Positions 26,058 to 35,290 of a DNA stretch of 45,413 nucleotides are shown piece by piece. The position numbers were made by a program, and so were the translations under genes. The first letter of the stretch is position 1, and every line of letters starts with the position of its first letter. Source of the stretch: Bacteroidales bacterium (lineage in GTDB: Bacteria; Bacteroidota; Bacteroidia; Bacteroidales; Prolixibacteraceae). The DNA is taken from the NCBI GenBank assembly GCA_031285325.1, contig JAITWJ010000049.1:1-45413 (forward strand), given 5' to 3'. The notes under the pieces were generated by a model, which worked only from the letters and a program-made list of their open reading frames with translations, was not told where the DNA came from and did no database searches.

Positions 26058-26838
26058 TATCCAAAGAAACTATATTTTCCTCAAGGAGCGACACAAGTGT
26101 TTCCTCTGAAACCTTTAATTTCATTTCGCCCCTTTGAGCAAACGAAATTGTTCCTCTTTCTTCGGAAACTACAATAGCAATTGCATCGGTTAATTCGGTA
26201 ATTCCGATAGCTGCACGATGACGGAGCCCCAGCATCTTGTCGAGTTCCTTCTGTGTAAGCGGCAAAATACAACCGGCCGCAACAATTCTGTTCTCTCTGA
26301 TAATAGTTGCTCCATCGTGAAGCGGCGAATTTTTAAAGAAGATTGTACGAATTAACGGAGAAGTAATCTTTGAATCTAATTTTTCTCCCGTGTTTATCTG
26401 GTCGTTTAACTCCGACTTTCCCGCAATAACAATTAATGCGCCTGTTTTCGACTTAGCCATGTTAACACATGCATCAACAATATTCTCGACCTGTTCACGG
26501 TCAATCGATTTTGATTTTGTAACTCCAAATAATTTATCAATTGAAAGAATTCGGTTTACATTATAGTTTGTGCCTATAAAAACTAAGAATTTACGTATCT
26601 CAGGATGAAAAACAATGATAAGCGCCAAAACGCCAACCCCTATAAATTGCCCCATAATCGACCCTAACAGTTCCATGTTAAGCGCTTTTACAATAATCCA
26701 AAGCAGATAAAGAGAAAATAATCCGATAACAATGTTAAACGCCACCGTTCCTTTTATAAGCCGGTACAATTGATAAAGCAGGAGCGCTACAAGTGTTATG
26801 TCAAGAATGTCGAGAAAGCGTACGGTTATAAATGCCAT
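26053..26838 (-). CDS. cdaA: diadenylate cyclase CdaA
   Basis: Makes c-di-AMP from two ATP. The 261-residue protein has three N-terminal transmembrane helices (about 10-30, 35-55, 62-80) and a cytoplasmic DAC domain with the catalytic DGA (175-177, LHDGATII) and RHR (206-208, LGLRHRAAIG). In Bacteroidetes it usually follows folP, as here (4-bp gap). The final residues SLDN end in a TGA supplied by the adjoining repeat array, so the native C-terminus may have been altered. Confidence 0.95.
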   Translation of the reverse strand: MAFITVRFLDILDITLVALLLYQLYRLIKGTVAFNIVIGLFSLYLLWIIVKALNMELLGSIMGQFIGVGVLALIIVFHPEIRKFLVFIGTNYNVNRILSIDKLFGVTKSKSIDREQVENIVDACVNMAKSKTGALIVIAGKSELNDQINTGEKLDSKITSPLIRTIFFKNSPLHDGATIIRENRIVAAGCILPLTQKELDKMLGLRHRAAIGITELTDAIAIVVSEERGTISFAQRGEMKLKVSEETLVSLLEENIVSLDN

Positions 26839-26842
26839 AAAT

Positions 26843-27715
26843 TTATTTTAATGTAGCTTTTAATTCACAAAATATTTTTACAGTTTCAATGGCCTCCTTT
26901 ACGTCGTGAACACGTAAAATATCTGCACCTCCCATCAAAGCTATTGTATTTGCAGCAGTTGTTCCGTTTAGCGCATCTTTGGGTTTAATGTCAAGTGCAT
27001 TACAAATCATCGACTTGCGGCTTAATCCAACCATAACAGGTAACTGAAAAACCTTAAACGAATCGAGCCTGTTTAGTAATTCGAAATTATGTTCAATTTT
27101 TTTCCCAAACCCAAACCCGGGATCAATTATAATGTCGTTAACACCGTGTTCGGTAAGTTTTTTTATTTTTTCGCTGAAAAACCTTGAAATATCCGTTATT
27201 ACATCGTCATATTCAGGATTATCCTGCATGTTGACAGGTGTGCCCTGTATATGCGATAAAACATACGGAACACCAAGTTTACCTGCAGTTTCAAACATTT
27301 CGGGCGAACCGCCCGAAATATCATTCACTATAACCGGCCCGAATTCATCTATTATTCGGGCGGCAACCCACGAACGAAACGTGTCTATCGACAGCATAAC
27401 ATTGTGAAATTCCTTCCTGATAGCCCTAACCGCAGGAAGCAACCTTTCAAGTTCCACTTCAACAGAAGGCAACAACGCCCCCGGTTTTGTTGATACAGCT
27501 CCCACGTCTATTATTGAAACTCCATCGGCAATCATTTTTTCAACCATGGTAAGTAAAATTTGCTCGGATTCAATTTTCCCTCCATCGTAAAACGAATCAG
27601 GCGTAACATTAACAATACCCATCACTACAGGCGAAGTTAAATCGATCAGTTCGCCCCCCAAGTTTATTGAATCTTTCCTTTTAAGGAATTTGCAAGCCGA
27701 TTGGCTAATTAACAT
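26843..27715 (-). CDS. folP: dihydropteroate synthase
   Basis: Folate pathway enzyme joining p-aminobenzoate and the pterin pyrophosphate; the target of sulfonamides. The 290-residue TIM barrel shows MGIVNVTPDSFYDGG (32-46), IIDVGAVSTKPGA, SIDTFRSWVA, VNDISGG, DPGFGFGKKIEHN and the C-terminal RVHDVKE. The length is normal. A TACATTTG box lies 39 nt upstream, and cdaA is its likely operon partner. Confidence 0.96.
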   Translation of the reverse strand: MLISQSACKFLKRKDSINLGGELIDLTSPVVMGIVNVTPDSFYDGGKIESEQILLTMVEKMIADGVSIIDVGAVSTKPGALLPSVEVELERLLPAVRAIRKEFHNVMLSIDTFRSWVAARIIDEFGPVIVNDISGGSPEMFETAGKLGVPYVLSHIQGTPVNMQDNPEYDDVITDISRFFSEKIKKLTEHGVNDIIIDPGFGFGKKIEHNFELLNRLDSFKVFQLPVMVGLSRKSMICNALDIKPKDALNGTTAANTIALMGGADILRVHDVKEAIETVKIFCELKATLK

Positions 27716-27753
27716 GTAGCTTATACTTTAGTGGTTTAACAAATTAATAATAA

Positions 27754-27761
27754 CAAATGTA
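27754..27761 (-). promoter_or_regulatory. -7 box of folP-cdaA
   Basis: Minus-strand TACATTTG matches TAnnTTTG, 38 nt before the folP ATG (27715), in the 106-bp divergent region shared with the DUF1599 gene. Confidence 0.65.
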
Positions 27762-27821
27762 AAACAAAACTTGCCATATTTATATAAATTTTAATATTTT
27801 TATAATCACTTTTTTAATGAC

Positions 27822-28364
27822 ATGGATAAAACAAATCAGCAATTTGATAAGATTATAGCATTATGCCGTAATATTTTCATGAAAAAGATGAAAGATTACG
27901 GCACAGCATGGAGAATTTTAAGAACTAATTCGATAACCGACCAAATTTATATTAAAGCATATCGTATTAGAAACATCGAGAAAACGGGTATAACCAAGAT
28001 TGACGAAGATATTCGTTCCGAGTTTATAGGTATTATTAATTACGCCATTATGGGATTGATACAGCTCGAACTTGGTCCTTCGGAAAATGAACTTTCCGAA
28101 AATGTAACCCTTGAAATGTATGATCGGTGTTTCAACACGGCTAAAACGTTAATGCAGGCAAAAAATCACGATTATGGTGAAGCTTGGCGGAACATGCGCA
28201 TAAATTCGTACACCGATTTAATTTTGATGAAACTGAAACGTACTAAACAAATTGAGGATAATCAAGGTAAAACCCTTATTTCGGAAGGGATAGATGCCAA
28301 TTATCTCGATATTGTAAACTACGCTGTTTTTGCCATGATTAAAATTGAATTTGGAGATAATTAA
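27822..28364 (+). CDS. DUF1599 protein with an internal duplication
   Basis: The 180-residue cytoplasmic protein consists of two similar halves. Residues about 18-60 (KMKDYGTAWRILRTNSITDQ and onward) and about 110-155 (KNHDYGEAWRNMRINSYTDL and onward) share the pattern DYGxAWRxxRxNSxTDxIxxKxxR. Each is followed by a helix that ends (I/V)NYAxxxxIxxEfG. This is the DUF1599 pattern; its biochemical role is not known to me. It is followed after 3 bp by the DoxX gene and then tpiA, an arrangement common in Bacteroidetes. Confidence 0.85.
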   Translation: MDKTNQQFDKIIALCRNIFMKKMKDYGTAWRILRTNSITDQIYIKAYRIRNIEKTGITKIDEDIRSEFIGIINYAIMGLIQLELGPSENELSENVTLEMYDRCFNTAKTLMQAKNHDYGEAWRNMRINSYTDLILMKLKRTKQIEDNQGKTLISEGIDANYLDIVNYAVFAMIKIEFGDN

Positions 28365-28367
28365 AAA

Positions 28368-29507
28368 ATGAAAACAGTAAATCATATTTCAAGAATTCTT
28401 TTAGGAATCACATTTATTTTTTCCGGTTTTGTGAAAGGTATCGATCCTTGGGGGTCGGCCTACAAATTTACTGATTACTTCAACGCTATGGGCATTGAAT
28501 GGCTAACATGGGCAGCTTTCTCTCTGGGTATTTTATTATCGTTGGCAGAATTTACTATTGGGGTTGCACTTCTTTTCAATATTTTTTTACGGTTGTTTTC
28601 ATCGCTCGCATTAATATTCATGGCTTTTTTCCTGCCGCTAACACTCTGGATTGCCATAAAAAATCCGGTTACCGATTGCGGCTGTTTTGGTGATGCTTTA
28701 ATAATATCGAATTGGGGAACTTTTTATAAAAATATAGTACTTGGTGTGTTTGCAATTATTGTTTTTGTTTCATGTAAAATAATAACAAGTATTTTAAATA
28801 CTAAATTCAATAAATTATTGGGTGGAACTTTTGTTATAATATACATGTTTCTTGTTTATTATTCATATAATCACTTGCCAGTTTTAGATTTCAGGCCTTA
28901 CAAAATAGGTGCAAATATTCCTGAATCAATGACAATACCCGATGATGCAAAAAAAGATATATATGAAAATATTTTTTATTATAAAAATAAAAATACCGGC
29001 GAAATAAGAGAATTTTCGGAAGATAATTATCCGTGGCAGGATACTGTAAATTGGGAATTCTCCGATATAAAATCGTCGCTTGTTGAGAAAGGATATGAAC
29101 CGCCAATTCACGATTTTACTATTGAAACATCTGAAGGAGTTGACATTGCCGACAATTTCCTTTCTGATGAAAATTTTGTATTCATTTTGGTATCACATGA
29201 TCTGCGTCAAAGCAGCTTAAAACCACAGGAAAGAATAAATGAACTGGCTAATTGGGCACTTCAAAACGATCTGTCATTTATATGTCTTACTTCTACAATG
29301 TTAGAAGAAAGCTTGGAGTTTGCGAGTATAAATGAAGTACCTTACGAATTTTTCAACTGCGATGAAATTACTTTAAAAACCATTATTCGTTCAAACCCTG
29401 GACTGATTGTAATAAAAAACGGTACAGTACTTGGTAAGTGGCATTACAACGATATACCATCACCTGAAGAATTTCAAAACAAATACATTAATGAAGAATT
29501 ATTGTAA
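28368..29507 (+). CDS. DoxX/MauE-like membrane protein with a C-terminal soluble domain
   Basis: The 379-residue protein has four to five transmembrane helices in the first ~170 residues. They fit the DoxX/MauE-like four-helix fold: ISRILLGITFIFSGFVKGIDP at the start, then VTDCGCFGDAL (about 101-111) with two Cys of the kind used in thiol redox partners of this fold. Beyond residue about 200 is a soluble domain (DFTIETSEGVDIADNFLSDENFVFILVSHDL) that has the look of a degenerate thioredoxin-like fold without a CxxC motif. A role in periplasmic redox is inferred only. The N-terminus overlaps nothing, and the gap to tpiA is 56 bp. Confidence 0.75.
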   Translation: MKTVNHISRILLGITFIFSGFVKGIDPWGSAYKFTDYFNAMGIEWLTWAAFSLGILLSLAEFTIGVALLFNIFLRLFSSLALIFMAFFLPLTLWIAIKNPVTDCGCFGDALIISNWGTFYKNIVLGVFAIIVFVSCKIITSILNTKFNKLLGGTFVIIYMFLVYYSYNHLPVLDFRPYKIGANIPESMTIPDDAKKDIYENIFYYKNKNTGEIREFSEDNYPWQDTVNWEFSDIKSSLVEKGYEPPIHDFTIETSEGVDIADNFLSDENFVFILVSHDLRQSSLKPQERINELANWALQNDLSFICLTSTMLEESLEFASINEVPYEFFNCDEITLKTIIRSNPGLIVIKNGTVLGKWHYNDIPSPEEFQNKYINEELL

Positions 29508-29563
29508 AAACTTTAATATTAATTTTCATTCTATTAAGGCTTATAAATTTAAAATAACTAAAA

Positions 29564-30322
29564 ATGAGAAAAAAGATAGTAGCAGGCAACTGGAAATGTA
29601 ACACAAATTTACAAGAAGGTATTGAACTTGCAAAAAAGGTAAATACACTGGTAACCAGTATGGCAGCAACCGATGTAGTCGTTGTTCTGGGAACGCCATT
29701 TACTCATCTTGCAAAAATTGTTGAAAGTGTGAATACTGCACGAATTGGTATTGCAGCACAAAATTGTGCAGCAGAAGCAAAAGGCGCTTTTACAGGCGAG
29801 ATATCAGCAGAAATGATAAAGTCAACTGGCGCTGATTATGTTATTTTAGGACACTCTGAAAGAAGGGAATATTATGCTGAAACCAGCGAGGTATTGAATA
29901 GAAAAATTTCATTAGCAATAGAAAACGGATTAACTCCTATTTATTGTTGTGGCGAACCTTTAAGAATTAGAGAAACCGGAACTCAGAATGCTTTTGTTAA
30001 AAATCAGTTGGAAGAAACAATATGTAATCTTTCACCTGATGATTTTAGAAAACTGATTATTGCATATGAACCTATTTGGGCTATTGGTACAGGAAAAACG
30101 GCAACATCTGAACAAGCACAAGAAATACATGCATTTATACGCTCGGTTATTGCTGAAAAGTTTGGCAATGAAATTGCTGAAGACGTTTCTATACTTTATG
30201 GTGGAAGTTGTAATGCTAAAAATGCTAAAGAACTTTTTGCCAATAAAGATGTAGATGGTGGTTTAATTGGCGGTGCCTCGTTGAAAGTTGAAGATTTTAT
30301 TCAAATCATAAATGGGTTCTAA
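29564..30322 (+). CDS. tpiA: triosephosphate isomerase
   Basis: Interconverts dihydroxyacetone phosphate and glyceraldehyde 3-phosphate. The 252-residue barrel has the catalytic residues in place: Lys11 (GNWKCN), His97 (LGHSERR) and Glu169 ([14 protein letters not shown]), with the phosphate-binding GGSCNAKN and GGASLK near the C-terminus. It lies third on the strand after DUF1599 and DoxX, and a bidirectional terminator follows. Confidence 0.97.
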   Translation: MRKKIVAGNWKCNTNLQEGIELAKKVNTLVTSMAATDVVVVLGTPFTHLAKIVESVNTARIGIAAQNCAAEAKGAFTGEISAEMIKSTGADYVILGHSERREYYAETSEVLNRKISLAIENGLTPIYCCGEPLRIRETGTQNAFVKNQLEETICNLSPDDFRKLIIAYEPIWAIGTGKTATSEQAQEIHAFIRSVIAEKFGNEIAEDVSILYGGSCNAKNAKELFANKDVDGGLIGGASLKVEDFIQIINGF

Positions 30323-30385
30323 AATATCAAGTTACATAAAGAAAACTTTATGATTGGAAACTAATACGTTAATGTATAACTCAAC

Positions 30386-30421
30386 AAAAAAGCCGTTCAG
30401 TTTTTATCTGAACGGCTTTTA
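30386..30421. terminator. bidirectional terminator between tpiA and ppdK
   Basis: AGCCGTTCAG (30391-30400) and CTGAACGGCT (30408-30417) form a perfect 10-bp stem with a 7-nt loop, flanked by six A on the left and four T on the right. It lies between the convergent genes tpiA and ppdK and suits both. Confidence 0.9.
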
Positions 30422-30439
30422 TTTTATATACTTAAAGAA

Positions 30440-33142
30440 TTATTTCAGGTTTGCCTGAGCTGCTGCAATACGTGCAATTGGAACACGGTACGGCGAACAA
30501 CTCACATAATCCATACCAACACTGTCGCAGAACATTACCGACGAAGGCTCGCCACCATGTTCACCACAAATACCTACTTTTAAACTGGGTTTTACACTGC
30601 GACCTTTTTCCACACCAATTTTAACAACTTGCCCAACTCCTTCCTGATCAAGAATTTGAAATGGATCATTTTTAAGGATTCCTTTCTCAATGTATATTGG
30701 CAGGAATTTCCCAGCATCGTCGCGAGAATAACCAAAAGTCATTTGAGTCAAATCGTTGGTTCCAAATGAAAAGAATTCTGCTTCTTGGGCAATTAAATCA
30801 GCTGTCATAGCTGCACGAGGAATTTCAATCATAGTCCCAACTTGATAATCGCAAGATATACCTTTCTCTTCAAAAACTTTTTTGGCAGTTGCATGTATGA
30901 TATCAGCCTGCATTTTGAATTCTTTGACCGTTCCTATAAGTGGAATCATAATCTCAGGGCATGCGTTAACTCCTTTTTTCTTAAGGTTAACTGCAGCTTC
31001 AATAATTGCACGTGCCTGCATTTCTGTGATTTCAGGGTAGGTAACACCTAAACGGCAACCACGGTGCCCAAGCATCGGATTAAATTCATGAAGATCTTCA
31101 ACCAAAGCTTTTATCTCTGCAACTGAAATATTCAGTTCAGAAGCCATTTCTTTTTGATTAGTGTCTTCGTGAGGTACAAACTCGTGCAACGGTGGATCAA
31201 GTAAACGAATAGTAACACCATACCCTTCCATAGCTTCCAGTATTCCTTCAAAATCGTCGCGTTGGTATGGCAACAGTTTGTCTAACGCTTTGCGGCGTGC
31301 AGTTTCTGTTTTAGAAAGAATCATTTCACGCATGGCTTTAATTCTCTCTCCCTCAAAAAACATGTGTTCGGTACGACAAAGTCCGATTCCTTGTGCCCCA
31401 AAGTTGCGTGCTATTTTTGCATCGTTTGGTGTATCGGCATTTGTACGTACTTTCATTCGAGTGAACTTTTCGGCAAGATTCATTATTTTTCCAAAGTCGC
31501 CGCTTAAATCAGGATCCATTGTTGCAACTTTCCCATTATATACTTCACCAGTTGAACCATTTAACGAAATCCAGTCACCTTCCCTGAATTCTTTCCCGTC
31601 AATATTCATTATTCTGGTTTTGTAATTTATTTTCACGCGTTCTGCTCCAGAAACGCAACATTTTCCCATGCCGCGTGCAACAACAGCTGCGTGCGATGTC
31701 ATACCTCCACGTGCGGTAAGAATACCTTTTGCAATGTGCATCCCCTCGAGGTCTTCGGGTGATGTTTCAACTCTTATTAGGATAGACTCAGGATATTTTG
31801 ATGCTTCATCAGCAAAAAATACAACTTGCCCTGTTGCAGCTCCCGGCGATGCCGGTAATCCTTTTGCCAAAACGGTGGCTGCCTTAATCGCTGATGTTTC
31901 GAATACAGGGTGAAGTAACTCGTCGAGTTTATTAGCGTCAATACGTTTTAAAGCTGTTTTTTCATCTATTTTACCTTGTTCGAGCAAATCAACAGCAATT
32001 TTTACCATAGCAGCGCCTGTGCGTTTCCCATTACGTGTTTGTAGCATCCACAATTTGCCTTCCTGTATGGTAAACTCAATATCCTGCATATCCCTATAGT
32101 GGTCTTCGAGTTTTTGCTGTGTTTCATTCAGCTGACGGAACATTTCAGGCATTGATTCTTCCAGTGAAGGATATTTAGATGCTCTTTGTTCTTCACTGAT
32201 TCCTTGCAGGACTGCCCATCTTTTTGAGCCTTCAAGAGTAACTTCCTGTGGTGTGCGTATTCCTGCAACCACGTCTTCTCCCTGAGCATTAATGAGGTAT
32301 TCTCCGTTAAAAATATCTTCCCCGGTTGAGGCATTACGTGAGAAACATACGCCTGTTGCTGAATTTTGTCCCATGTTCCCAAAAACCATTGCCTGAACGT
32401 TTACTGCTGTTCCCCATTCGTCTGGAATTTGTTCAAGACGACGGTAGAGAATAGCACGTGGATTATTCCAACTGTTGAAAACAGCGGCAATTGCCCCCCA
32501 TAGCTGTTCCCAAGGATCGACAGGGAAATCTTTTCCGGTTACTTTTTTAACAGCGGCCTTAAACCGAACAACAAGTTCTTTCAAATCGTCGGTTGTAAAG
32601 TCTGTATCTAAATGAATTCCTTTTTCTTCCTTTAATCCTTCAATAATTTCTTCGAATGGATCAATTTCTTCTTTACTTGCGGGTTTCATTTCAAGAACCA
32701 CATCGCCGTACATTTGAACAAACCTGCGATATGAATCCCATGCAAAACGTGGATTCCCCGATTTTTTTGCAATACCTTCAACGGCAAGTTCATTCATGCC
32801 GAGATTTAAAACCGTATCCATCATACCCGGCATTGATGCCCGTGCACCCGAACGAACTGAAACCAAACATGGATTGTCTTTGTCCCCAAATTTAGTATTG
32901 GTTAATTTCTCGATAAGCGCAACAGCAGTTTTTACTTCCGGTTTAATTAAATCAAACGTTTTTTCTCTGCCAATTTCGTTGTACATCGTACAAACCTCGG
33001 TAGTAATTGTGAATCCGGGAGGAACCGGCACACCTATAAGATTCATCTCTGCAAGATTTGCTCCTTTCCCACCAAGGAGATTCTTCATATCAGCCTTACC
33101 TTCAGCTTGTCCTGCACCAAAGGTATATATATGCTTTACCAT
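30440..33142 (-). CDS. ppdK: pyruvate, phosphate dikinase
   Basis: Interconverts pyruvate, ATP and phosphate with PEP, AMP and pyrophosphate. The 900-residue protein has the three domains in order. The nucleotide-binding part runs from LLGGKGANLAEM (22-33) through VSVRSGARASMPGMMDTVLNLG. The swivelling His domain contains GGMTSHAAVVARGMGK with the phosphorylated His484. The PEP/pyruvate barrel runs from GIGLCRTEHMFF to the catalytic Cys859 in GICGEHGG. It is about 25 residues longer than the common form. It has its own TAGCTTTG box. Confidence 0.97.
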   Translation of the reverse strand: MVKHIYTFGAGQAEGKADMKNLLGGKGANLAEMNLIGVPVPPGFTITTEVCTMYNEIGREKTFDLIKPEVKTAVALIEKLTNTKFGDKDNPCLVSVRSGARASMPGMMDTVLNLGMNELAVEGIAKKSGNPRFAWDSYRRFVQMYGDVVLEMKPASKEEIDPFEEIIEGLKEEKGIHLDTDFTTDDLKELVVRFKAAVKKVTGKDFPVDPWEQLWGAIAAVFNSWNNPRAILYRRLEQIPDEWGTAVNVQAMVFGNMGQNSATGVCFSRNASTGEDIFNGEYLINAQGEDVVAGIRTPQEVTLEGSKRWAVLQGISEEQRASKYPSLEESMPEMFRQLNETQQKLEDHYRDMQDIEFTIQEGKLWMLQTRNGKRTGAAMVKIAVDLLEQGKIDEKTALKRIDANKLDELLHPVFETSAIKAATVLAKGLPASPGAATGQVVFFADEASKYPESILIRVETSPEDLEGMHIAKGILTARGGMTSHAAVVARGMGKCCVSGAERVKINYKTRIMNIDGKEFREGDWISLNGSTGEVYNGKVATMDPDLSGDFGKIMNLAEKFTRMKVRTNADTPNDAKIARNFGAQGIGLCRTEHMFFEGERIKAMREMILSKTETARRKALDKLLPYQRDDFEGILEAMEGYGVTIRLLDPPLHEFVPHEDTNQKEMASELNISVAEIKALVEDLHEFNPMLGHRGCRLGVTYPEITEMQARAIIEAAVNLKKKGVNACPEIMIPLIGTVKEFKMQADIIHATAKKVFEEKGISCDYQVGTMIEIPRAAMTADLIAQEAEFFSFGTNDLTQMTFGYSRDDAGKFLPIYIEKGILKNDPFQILDQEGVGQVVKIGVEKGRSVKPSLKVGICGEHGGEPSSVMFCDSVGMDYVSCSPYRVPIARIAAAQANLK

Positions 33143-33200
33143 AAATGAAATTTTTAAAAGTTATGATTGTTATATAATTATCTCTACGAATAATGATTAG

Positions 33201-33208
33201 CAAAGCTA
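33201..33208 (-). promoter_or_regulatory. -7 box of ppdK
   Basis: Minus-strand TAGCTTTG fits TAnnTTTG, 58 nt before the ppdK ATG (33142), and is part of the palindrome TTAGCAAAGCTAA. The remainder of the 320-bp gap up to 33465 is AT-rich and, apart from the hairpin at 33403, empty. Confidence 0.55.
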
Positions 33209-33402
33209 ATTGTTTTTTTGCAATTTAGGGAATTAATAAGTTATTTAAACATTCGAATAAAGCAAAAGAACAGTTTGTTAAATTTATCTTAACGAATCGG
33301 AAATGTCAAAAACTGTTTAGATTGCGATAATTATGATGTAATGTATTAATATCCAACCCGCTGTGCATTTAAAAACGTAATAATAGTGTTATTTTTAATG
33401 AA

Positions 33403-33436
33403 CAAAGGCCTACATATTTCAATCAGCAGGCCTTTG
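33403..33436 (-). terminator. hairpin after the truncated surface-protein gene
   Basis: CAAAGGCCT (33403-33411) pairs perfectly with AGGCCTTTG (33428-33436) around a 16-nt loop. It lies 30 bp past the stop of the minus-strand fragment that ends at 33466. Confidence 0.6.
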
Positions 33437-33465
33437 CGTTATTCAGTAGTTTGAAAATTAAACCG

Positions 33466-33835
33466 TTAATAAATATCGACAGTGAGCGAAAAACTGCCAA
33501 CAACAACATTGCCGCCTGCCGTTACATAGCACGAAATTACATCGGTAGTGCCGCCTGTGTAATAGGAAGGAACTTTAAATGAACATGTGGATGAACCGTT
33601 ATTTGATTGCATTACAAGATTCCCATTGCTCGACCAGCTGTAATACAGACCCGGAACATGCTCCAACTCATAGGTAACAATGTTATTCCCCGGATAAACT
33701 GAAGATAAACCTTCAATAGGGCCATTAACAGTGGCTGTAGATGTTGCGATAGGCTTGGTTGCAACTACTGTTCCATTTAATTTTGCAGTAAGTGTTCCCG
33801 AACCGTTGCCTGCCATGGTAACAGTTGTTGAACGG
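33466..33835 (-). pseudogene. C-terminal fragment of a surface protein with an Ig/PKD-like domain
   Basis: The open frame reads to 33858 but only the part up to about 33835 looks native. It encodes about 120 residues of Ser/Thr/Gly/Val-rich beta-structure: TLTAKLNGTVVATK, then YELEHVPGLYYSWSSNGNLVM and a final GSFSLTVDIY. The W-S-x-G pattern after YY resembles a PKD or Ig-like domain at the end of a large cell-surface protein. There is no signal peptide and the upstream sequence belongs to another gene in reverse orientation, so the 5' part has been lost. Its hairpin terminator is still in place. Confidence 0.6.
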
Positions 33836-34198
33836 ATGGCAGACTTCGTTAATCGCAAAAATTCATCAAGCCTGCCTTCGTCGTCTTATACGCCCGGACT
33901 TATAGCATCGCCTTTGCACTTCTGGATGCCGCAATTCATCACTTCACGCCTTCAGGAAGGCTTCCGGCAGTTCGGTAAGAATGCGAACGGTTTCCTTACA
34001 AACGAAGCGATCCTGATCGGTGTAGAAACAAGAACATCCTCTCCTGTTCGCATTCTTCGCGACAGAGAAAGCCTGCAACATGTAACATTAAAAGGATTAT
34101 ATCCCTGCGGAGAGGGAGCCGGATATGCGGGAGGCATCGTCTCCGCCGCTATGGATGGCGAACGCTGTGCCGAAGCGGTTGCAGCAGCCTCCGTATAA
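33836..34198 (+). pseudogene. C-terminal fragment of an FAD-dependent dehydrogenase
   Basis: The plus-strand frame encodes about 120 residues matching the C-terminal part of COG2509-type FAD-utilising dehydrogenases: ADFVNRKNSSSLPSSSYTPG, then FLTNEAILIGVETRTSSPVRI and LYPCGEGAGYAGGIVSAAMDG followed by ERCAEAV. The family is 500 residues or more, so the N-terminal three quarters, including the dinucleotide-binding fold, are missing. There is no start codon in the homologous part; the frame runs backwards into the antisense of the surface-protein fragment. The segment to about 34275 is clearly richer in GC than its surroundings, which suggests acquired DNA. Confidence 0.8.
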
Positions 34199-34307
34199 CA
34201 GAAGAGGGGATGCGGAGACGTTTCGTCACGTTAGCACATGTGCAGAAGATGGTGGGAGGCGAAAGTAAACCCTGATAATATTTCTGTGGAAAATTCAAAA
34301 CAGTTTC

Positions 34308-34961
34308 TTAATGTTCTAAAAATTTTCCAAAAGCAAAAGCCCCTGTAATAAGCGCCAGTAATGCTGCCAAAATACTCCAAAAATGAGAAACCTTTAAACT
34401 TCTAAAAAGTTCTCCTATTGTCAAAGTCGCCGGGTCTATCTTGTTTTTGGGCTCTTGCTTTTTGTAAAGCTCAATTTTTTGCTTCCAACTGGATAATAGT
34501 CCATTAAAAACTGGTGTTAACAATGATTCTTTCACGGGTTTTAATGATAAAACGTACCAATCATGCCCTTTTTCTAATAGTCCTTCAGATTTCAAACCCT
34601 CTTCAAGTATAACCATCAATGGTAACTTTTTTGTGTAAGCCATTGCTGATTCAATTTGGTTCCAAGGTGTTGGATACTTTGTTTCTTTTAATACCGATTC
34701 TTTTAAACTACCTCTTTTTTCTATTCCTTCGGGGAAATAAGTTCGTTCAAGTGCAATAATGATAACACCGCAACAATTGTCCATTAATTCGTCAATGGTT
34801 TTTAACGGTGAATTAATGCTAAATTTGTTTCTGCCCACAGTGTTTGGAATTAATCCTTCACTACGCAGTCTATCTTCTACTGCCACAACAAAATCCTCTT
34901 GTTCTTTTGTTGCAGGTAATCCAACACTAATAAAAACATTTTTTGTTTCCATAATTTTCAT
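34308..34961 (-). CDS. TIR-like protein with a C-terminal membrane anchor
   Basis: The 217-residue protein starts with NVFISVGLPATKEQEDFVVAVEDRLRSEG (8-36), a TIR-like first strand and helix. It continues with SPLKTIDELMDNCCGVIIIALERTYF and then TPWNQIESAMAYTKKLPLMVILEEG (98-122), where Glu104 holds the place of the catalytic Glu of TIR-type NAD hydrolases. After a linker it ends in a TIGELFRSLKVSHFW segment and one hydrophobic helix (about 194-212), a tail anchor that would leave the TIR part in the cytoplasm. Single TIR proteins of this kind are candidates for antiphage or abortive-infection effectors. That role is inference. An alternative start is Met4. The neighbours are gene fragments and an IS remnant. 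Confidence 0.65.
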   Translation of the reverse strand: MKIMETKNVFISVGLPATKEQEDFVVAVEDRLRSEGLIPNTVGRNKFSINSPLKTIDELMDNCCGVIIIALERTYFPEGIEKRGSLKESVLKETKYPTPWNQIESAMAYTKKLPLMVILEEGLKSEGLLEKGHDWYVLSLKPVKESLLTPVFNGLLSSWKQKIELYKKQEPKNKIDPATLTIGELFRSLKVSHFWSILAALLALITGAFAFGKFLEH

Positions 34962-35034
34962 TTTACAGTTTCTAATTACAGGATGGAATATCGGTAAATG
35001 AAGTCATCTTGACTTTTCGAAATTAGCTAAAAAA

Positions 35035-35290
35035 ATAGGAAGCATTACTTTTGTAATCGCAAAAAAACAAATTAAAGAACGCTTCCTATGTACAAAGTAC
35101 TCAGCAAATATACGATAGAAAATGAGATAATACCTCATTTATCGGTAGCAAAGCGAGGTTATAAGACAAAGAGTTGTTTTATAGAAATAGTACACAGCAT
35201 ATTATACAAGTTGAAGACAGTTATTCAGTGGGAATTTCTTCCTGTCAAGACTCTTTTTTCGAAAGTGGTTTTGAGTTATAAAACCGTATT
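35035..35290 (+). mobile_element. remnant of an IS5/IS4-type insertion sequence
   Basis: The region holds the promoter and first ~67 codons of a transposase (ATG at 35088). The start resembles the DUF4096/IS5-type N-terminal domain: MYKVLSKYTIENEIIPHL, then SILYKLKTVIQWEFLPVK. The TACTTTTG box (35046-35053) fits the transposase promoter. ATAGGAAGC (35035-35043) and GCTTCCTAT (35081-35089) form an inverted repeat in the leader. The transposase stops matching at about 35290, where it runs into the lipoprotein/protease gene of the opposite strand. No right-hand IS end or target duplication is seen, so this is a deletion remnant. Confidence 0.75.

Noticed and set aside
30842-33200. Several plus-strand frames up to 134 codons across ppdK
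   Set aside because: Antisense shadows of the long ppdK gene.
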